A stretch of 38,171 bases of DNA from an uncultured Geobacteraceae bacterium (GTDB lineage: Bacteria; Desulfobacterota; Desulfuromonadia; Geobacterales; Pseudopelobacteraceae). Of this stretch, positions 33,875 through 38,171 are shown piece after piece. The notes under the pieces are model-generated. The model made no database searches. It was not told where the DNA came from and saw nothing but the letters and a program-made list of their open reading frames with translations. The stretch covers positions 1 through 38,171 of the forward strand of contig CAIRBT010000017.1 in NCBI GenBank assembly GCA_903876875.1. The letters are read 5' to 3'. Both the position numbers and the translations under genes were made by a program. Numbering within the stretch: position 1 is the first letter of the stretch; each line of letters starts with the position of its first letter.

Positions 33875-34603
33875 ATGATAACACTGAACAATGTTACGAA
33901 AACATATTCACTCAGCAAACCGGGAGAATACACTGCCGTACATGATGTAACAGTTGAACTTCCTGCTCGTCAGATTACCGTATTTAAAGGGCCAAGCGGC
34001 TCGGGAAAGACTTCATTACTGACTCTGATCGGCTGCATGGTACGCCCCACCTCGGGCAGAATACACCTCCATGGCATGGCAGAACAGTTCCCGTTTCAAA
34101 AGGATGAATCGGCACCTCTGGAAATAACAGGGCTTCCGGAGCGTTTTTTGACCACCATCCGTCGCACAACTTTCGGTTTTATTTTCCAGCAGTGCAATCT
34201 GATTACCGGAATTTCGGTGCTTGAAAATGTCATGCTGCCAGCCTATACAACCGGGGAACGGCTCTCGAAGGTGAGAGAGCGGGCACTGCTCCTCCTGGAA
34301 CAGTTCGCCGTGGTACGTCATGCTCACCGACGGGTGGATCTGTTGTCAGGCGGGGAAGCTCAACGGGTGGCTATTGCACGGGCATTAATTAATAACCCGA
34401 CCATACTTATTGCCGATGAACCGACGGCTCATCTTGATTCCAAACTATCCCATGAATTTATGGAGATTGTGTTCCGGTTGAAACAGGAGGGGAAAACAGT
34501 GTTGATTGCCAGTCATGATCCGATTGTTACCGACTCTGTTCAGAGAGATCGGGTCGTGGAGTTGCGTGACGGTGTGATTTGTGAGCAGGGGAGCAACCGG
34601 TGA
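33875..34603 (+). CDS. ABC transporter ATPase, LolD/MacB type
   Basis: The 242-residue cytoplasmic ATPase has Walker A GPSGSGKTS, Q-loop FGFIFQQCNLI, signature LLSGGEAQRVAIARAL, Walker B ILIADEPTAHLD and the switch His in IASHDP. FIFQQxNLI and the LSGGExQRVAIARAL form place it with LolD/FtsE/MacB ATPases, which fits the adjacent permease. An insertion of about 20 residues between Walker A and the Q-loop (MAEQFPFQKDESAPLEITG) is longer than usual. The stop overlaps the next start codon (GTGA). Confidence 0.94.
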   Translation: MITLNNVTKTYSLSKPGEYTAVHDVTVELPARQITVFKGPSGSGKTSLLTLIGCMVRPTSGRIHLHGMAEQFPFQKDESAPLEITGLPERFLTTIRRTTFGFIFQQCNLITGISVLENVMLPAYTTGERLSKVRERALLLLEQFAVVRHAHRRVDLLSGGEAQRVAIARALINNPTILIADEPTAHLDSKLSHEFMEIVFRLKQEGKTVLIASHDPIVTDSVQRDRVVELRDGVICEQGSNR

Positions 34604-35601
34604 TCCTGCGTCCTGCAACCCTGGCTCTGCTGCTGATTTCGCTGGTAGTGACCGGATTTTCACTGACAGCAGCATTTCATGCCATGGGGATCTATGAACG
34701 GTGGGATCCCACCTCCGGCAGTGAAGATCAGCTTGATCTTGAGAAAAAGACCAGCCTGATTTCGTCGATTATTAGCTACCTCTTCCCCCTTGAGCTGCTG
34801 TCACTGGCTCTCTTTCTCTTTACGGCCGAAGAACTTCATCCACTGTTTACCGGTGCCATGTGCGCCGCAGGCACCCTGGCGGTCAATGCTTTCGGCTATC
34901 CGGCCCTGCTCCTCAAGGTAGTCAATGCCCTCTGTGCCGGAGTCTGGCTTATCATAAACCACCTTGACACCCGGGCCTATGACTCGCCACTGATACGCCT
35001 AAAATATCTTTTCCTCACCCTGATGATACCTTTGCTACTGCTGGAATGTTTTCTGCTCTTCAGCTACTTCTCCGGGGTTAAACCGGACGTAATAACCTCC
35101 TGCTGCGGCAGCCTGTTCAGCCATGACTCCCCTACCCTCAGCGGCGACCTGACGTCACTCCCTGCCGGTCTCATGCAGGCGGTATTTTTCACCAGTATGG
35201 TACTGACAACTGGCAGTGGAATCATTTTTTTACGCACAGGACGCCATGGCCGTTTTTTCTCCGTGGCCGCGGCAGTAACTTTCCCTGTTGCCATCGCCTC
35301 AATCATCTCTTTTATCGGCCTCTACTTTTACGAAATGCCAAGCCACCACTGCCCCTTTTGCCTGCTTCAAAAGGAGTACTATTATATCGGCTACGGACTG
35401 TATGCACTCCTTTTCATCGGTGCGGTTACCGGAATTTCAGCCGGAGTCATCAACTCATTTCCCCCCACACACAGTCTCAGTAACACAGTTCCCGAGACCG
35501 GCAGCTATTTAACCAGGGTTGCCATCCTCTGTTATCTGCTGTTTACCCTGATAACCGTCATTGAAATGACTATTTCACCATTAAGACTTTCCTATTTTTG
35601 A
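34600..35601 (+). CDS. Polytopic membrane protein with Cys-Cys and CPFC motifs
   Basis: The 333-residue protein has about eight to nine hydrophobic spans and starts at GTG 34600 in a 4-base overlap with the ATPase gene. Two thiol motifs lie outside the spans: Cys168-Cys169 (VITSCCGSLFS) and His249-His250-Cys251-Pro-Phe-Cys254 (HHCPFCLLQKEYY), just before a span. The second resembles the CxxC of DsbB and VKOR-type quinone-linked thiol oxidases (CPxC next to a span, followed by Q and K), but the overall size and order differ and I do not recognise a family. Placement suggests it acts with the ABC pair and NosL, as a thiol redox or metal-binding partner. It ends 10 bases inside the convergent kinase gene. 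Confidence 0.75.
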   Translation: MILRPATLALLLISLVVTGFSLTAAFHAMGIYERWDPTSGSEDQLDLEKKTSLISSIISYLFPLELLSLALFLFTAEELHPLFTGAMCAAGTLAVNAFGYPALLLKVVNALCAGVWLIINHLDTRAYDSPLIRLKYLFLTLMIPLLLLECFLLFSYFSGVKPDVITSCCGSLFSHDSPTLSGDLTSLPAGLMQAVFFTSMVLTTGSGIIFLRTGRHGRFFSVAAAVTFPVAIASIISFIGLYFYEMPSHHCPFCLLQKEYYYIGYGLYALLFIGAVTGISAGVINSFPPTHSLSNTVPETGSYLTRVAILCYLLFTLITVIEMTISPLRLSYF

Positions 35602-38035
35602 AGGACCCGTCGCAATTTCACCGGATCGTAGGGTTTATTTAAAAACAGGGCATTGCTATCCTGTGAGGTTATCTCGTGAGCCGCATCGGCGTCATACCCG
35701 CTACAGATAACAATCCGCTGCTCCGGATCAATAGTTCTCAGAGCATGGTAGGTCTCCACCCCTCCCATTTCCGGCATAATCAGATCAAGGAGAATCGCAT
35801 CTATCTCCCGTGGTCGCTGCCGATACTGCTCCACGGCATCGCGACCATTTACCGCAGTTATGACCGTATAGCCCATGGCATTTAAGAGTGCCGAACCGAT
35901 TGAAAGCAATTCTTCTTCATCATCCACCAGCAATATAGTACCTATGGAGATTGCTTCCAGATATAACTCACTGTTTTGCATTTGACTTGCGGTGTAGGAA
36001 TCTTTCGGCAGCGGCAGTAATACGGTAAAGGTAGAACCGACCAAGGGTACACTTTGCACCTGCAATGCGCCACCATGGGAGTTGATAATGCCGAGTACCG
36101 CAGACATACCGAGACCTCGACCGGCAAATTTGGTGGTAAAAAAAGGCTCAAAGATACGCATTTTAACCGTGTCATCAAAGCCGCAACCGGTATCCGACAC
36201 CACCAGTCGGGCATACTCCCCCTCAGCAATATCCGTATCCATAAAATCAACACAGCTCGTAGACGGGGCGACCACTATTTTATCAAGGCTGACGGTAACA
36301 GTGCCATACAGATCACCAATCGCTTCTGACGCATTGATAATCAGATTCATAATAACCTGCTGAATCTGACTGCTTTCTCCCGTAACCTCCGGTACATCAC
36401 GCCTAACATCAAGATGAATAGATACGTTCTTTTTAATTGCCGAGGTCAGCATCGTAGCCACCTCTTCAACCAGCAGCCAGAGATTTACCTTTGAGTGTAC
36501 CTGTGAACTCCGCCCCGCATAGGCCAGCATCTGCCGACAGAGGTCTGCGGCACGGTTGGCAGCAGACTCAATCATCCCCACATGCTCATTAACCGTCATA
36601 CCCGAATCATAATCATCCTTCACAATGTAGCAATGGCCGAGAATAACCGTCAGGATATTATTAAAGTCATGGGCAATGCCCCCCGCCAAAACCCCCAGAC
36701 TCTCCAGTTTCTGGGTATTTCTGAACTATTCCTCAAGCTTTTTACGCTCCTCAGCTGCCCGTTTTCGCTCCGTAATATCAAGGAAATTCCAGATGGAACC
36801 CTCTTCCGGGTTTTCCGGATTCACTTCATGGCCAACCAATTCACACCAAATCGTTGCTCCATCACGCTTTTTCATGAGAAAATCATGGGAATAGACACTA
36901 CCGGTGACCAGAGAAACGGAGCCGGAGTTTCCAACAACCCTACAGTTTTCCGAGTCGGCGTAGAGTTTTTCCACCTCAAGACCACGGGTAGAACCGATGT
37001 CATAGCCGAACAGCTCATCGAATGCCCGGTTAGCCCACACCACATTTTTATGTTTTACAAAGGTAATGCCGACCGAGGTAGAGTTGAGAATGATACGCTG
37101 TTCATTGGCAAGTTTTCGATGTTTTTCCTCACTCTCCTTGAGAGCATTCATGGTTTTTTTACGTTCGATAACCTCAGAGGCAAAGGTGATGAACTGCTTG
37201 ACCAGATAGACATCGTGGGGCGTATACGGAAGATGTTTATTGGCCACACCAATAATAAGCACCACCGTGTCGTTGACCACAATCGGCACCGTTAATTTAC
37301 GCAGTAACGGATAATTTGCCGCCACAAGTCCGGGAAAGACACCTGTCCTCTCCCCATGAACAGTTGTATCATTATCAATGAAAGGATCTCGGCTATTGAT
37401 ACTTACCGACCAGGCGCCAGAATCAACAAAGGGGATGCTGGCTTCATCGTCCGCACGATGAAACAGCGGATGCCCTTTGGAGGCAATGGCCTGCAGAGTA
37501 AAACTCTGCTGTACTTCATCCACCAGATAGAGGGCACCTACAGGACTATCCGTCAGGAGGGCACAGACATCCAGCGCCTCCTGCATCAGCTCAACAACAC
37601 CGGAATCTAATGCGGTGTCACGATATTTAAGACGTTGTTGAACCAGAAGTTCGGTTTTCTCTGTTCGGTGATATCCCGCATAACATGCACGTATGCAGAG
37701 ACCTCTTCATCTTCATCGGAAAGTGGCGAAACGGTTACTTCGAAGATACCGTTAAAGAGCTCCCCCTTAATTTCCCGTATGAACACGGTGCTGCCGGTCA
37801 CACCACAGCTGACTGCACACCCGGAAGACGCTTCCGGGAGCCCGTGGATCACCTCATGACATTTTCGCCCGACCAGTTCCGCAGCCGGTACACCGCAGCA
37901 CTCTGCCATCTTCCGGTTCACCCGCTGAATCGTGTGCCGGGAGTCGAGAATCATAATCAGCTCCGGCACAGCATCAAACGTGCGTTCCCAATCTTTTTGG
38001 GCTCGAAGAACTGCAACATTATTTTCAATCAGCAT
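35592..38035 (-). pseudogene. Hybrid histidine kinase broken by a frameshift and an internal amber codon
   Basis: Three reading segments on the minus strand form one protein. 38035-37607 holds a start (AAAGGA, 7 bases upstream of ATG) and a PAS domain ending in HVMRDITEQRK. After a one-base loss in the A-run at 37655-37658, the next frame continues KTELLVQQRLKYRDTALDSG into a GAF domain, then a second PAS domain with GSIWNFLDITERKRAAEERKKLEE. A TAG (36726-36728) stands where CAG (Gln) is expected, and the same frame goes on FRNTQKLESLGVLAGGIAHDFNN. That is the HisKA domain, followed by the ATPase (DTGCGFDDTVK, GRGLGMSAVLG) and a C-terminal receiver (LLDLIMPEMGG). The intact form would have about 814 residues. 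It may be a true pseudogene, or one or both lesions may be sequence errors. Confidence 0.85.
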
Positions 38036-38068
38036 AGTATGATCCTTTGCAGAGACACCAAGCGGTTT

Positions 38069-38171
38069 TCAGCCTGCGGATCCGGTGCTTCTTCCCTTTC
38101 CCACAAGAATCACACCGGTAGTACTGTTCATGATGATTTTTCTGCCAACCCGGCCACCAATATCCCTCGCG
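38069..38171 (-). CDS. cheD: CheD-like chemoreceptor glutamine deamidase, C-terminal fragment
   Basis: The last 33 residues of a minus-strand gene lie at the window edge. They read RDIGGRVGRKIIMNSTTG and then VILVGKGR before a short tail and TGA (38069-38071). CheD proteins end with a (D)xGGxxGRkvxFxxxTGxvxVk pattern, which this matches. CheD deamidates chemoreceptors and binds CheC or receptors. The broken hybrid kinase starts 33 bases downstream, so both may belong to a signalling operon that continues outside the window. With so little sequence, the assignment is moderate. Confidence 0.6.
   Translation of the reverse strand, partial: ARDIGGRVGRKIIMNSTTGVILVGKGRSTGSAG

Noticed and set aside
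36726-36728. The internal TAG of the hybrid kinase could be pyrrolysine or another recoded codon.
   Set aside because: TAG is used as an ordinary terminal stop in metG, yraN, nosL and the rhodanese gene, and in the kinase gene itself at 35592. Homologous kinases have Gln at the site, and the same gene carries a second lesion. Recoding is not needed to explain it.
35592-38035. Three separate small signalling genes (PAS protein, GAF-PAS protein, kinase-receiver).
   Set aside because: The segments join without missing residues at both junctions, there are no ribosome binding sites at the internal starts, and the combined domain order is that of one hybrid kinase.
38036-38171. A cysteine-rich reading (YYRCDSCGKGKKHRIRRLK) in another minus-strand frame at the window end.
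   Set aside because: It overlaps the CheD-like C-terminus and runs into the first codons of the kinase gene. The CheD frame matches a known C-terminal pattern and leaves room for a good ribosome binding site.
1-38171. CRISPR array, prophage, integrated plasmid or transposase gene.
   Set aside because: No evenly spaced direct repeats, no integrase, recombinase, phage or transposase pattern, and no abrupt change in gene organisation were seen; the tRNAs have no adjacent attachment-site duplication.

Overview
The window looks like chromosomal DNA of a Desulfuromonadales/Geobacter-type member of the Desulfobacterota. This rests on the gene order tmk-holB-ricT-metG and tRNA-Leu-tig-clpP-clpX, a tungsten/molybdenum aldehyde ferredoxin oxidoreductase, a bacteriohemerythrin, an NtrB/NtrC-type two-component pair and a NosL-type metallochaperone. 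Base composition appears lower in GC than in typical Geobacter. The genus is an inference and was not tested by any search. Most of the window is dense, co-oriented housekeeping sequence with many 1-14 base overlaps.

Layout. 1-3124 (minus strand): the start of a DUF485 protein (the usual partner of an acetate/solute symporter), an IclR regulator, a repeat-rich AT-rich intergenic region, and an orphan pair of Dpp/Opp-type permeases. 3275-7655 (plus): promoter and operon tmk-holB-ricT-metG. 7709-13028 (plus): a membrane sensor kinase with its sigma54 activator, a class I methyltransferase and a DJ-1/PfpI protein. 13138-16204 (minus): polyphosphate kinase and a small exported beta-rich protein. 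16370-20481 (plus): Rep helicase and a YyaL/DUF255 protein. 20483-23682 (plus): yhbY, gph, an AOR-family oxidoreductase and yraN; yraN ends inside a 168-base inverted-repeat element. 23905-25906 (plus): a two-gene (split) glutamine-dependent NAD synthetase and a SUI1/eIF1-like protein. 25928-26635 (minus): a cysteine-cluster YkgJ-type protein. 26732-30484 (plus): tRNA-Leu, trigger factor, ClpP, ClpX, then tRNA-Asp and tRNA-Val with a terminator.

30540-35601 (plus): hemerythrin, then a tight set of seven genes: rhodanese-like lipoprotein, unknown lipoprotein, NosL, a His-rich exported peptide, an FtsX-type permease, its ATPase, and a polytopic membrane protein with Cys-Cys and Cys-Pro-Phe-Cys motifs. 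No nitrous-oxide reductase gene is present. This is the best candidate for an under-described system: a predicted envelope metal or thiol trafficking module. 35592-38035 (minus): a hybrid histidine kinase broken by a one-base deletion in an A-run and by an in-frame amber codon. It converges on and overlaps the end of the preceding cluster by 10 bases. 38069-38171 (minus): the C-terminus of a CheD-like protein.

Two copies of an inverted-repeat element (core TGTCGGACTT) are present, a full one after yraN and a collapsed one inside the terminator between the DJ-1 gene and ppk. No CRISPR array, prophage, rRNA or transposase gene was seen.
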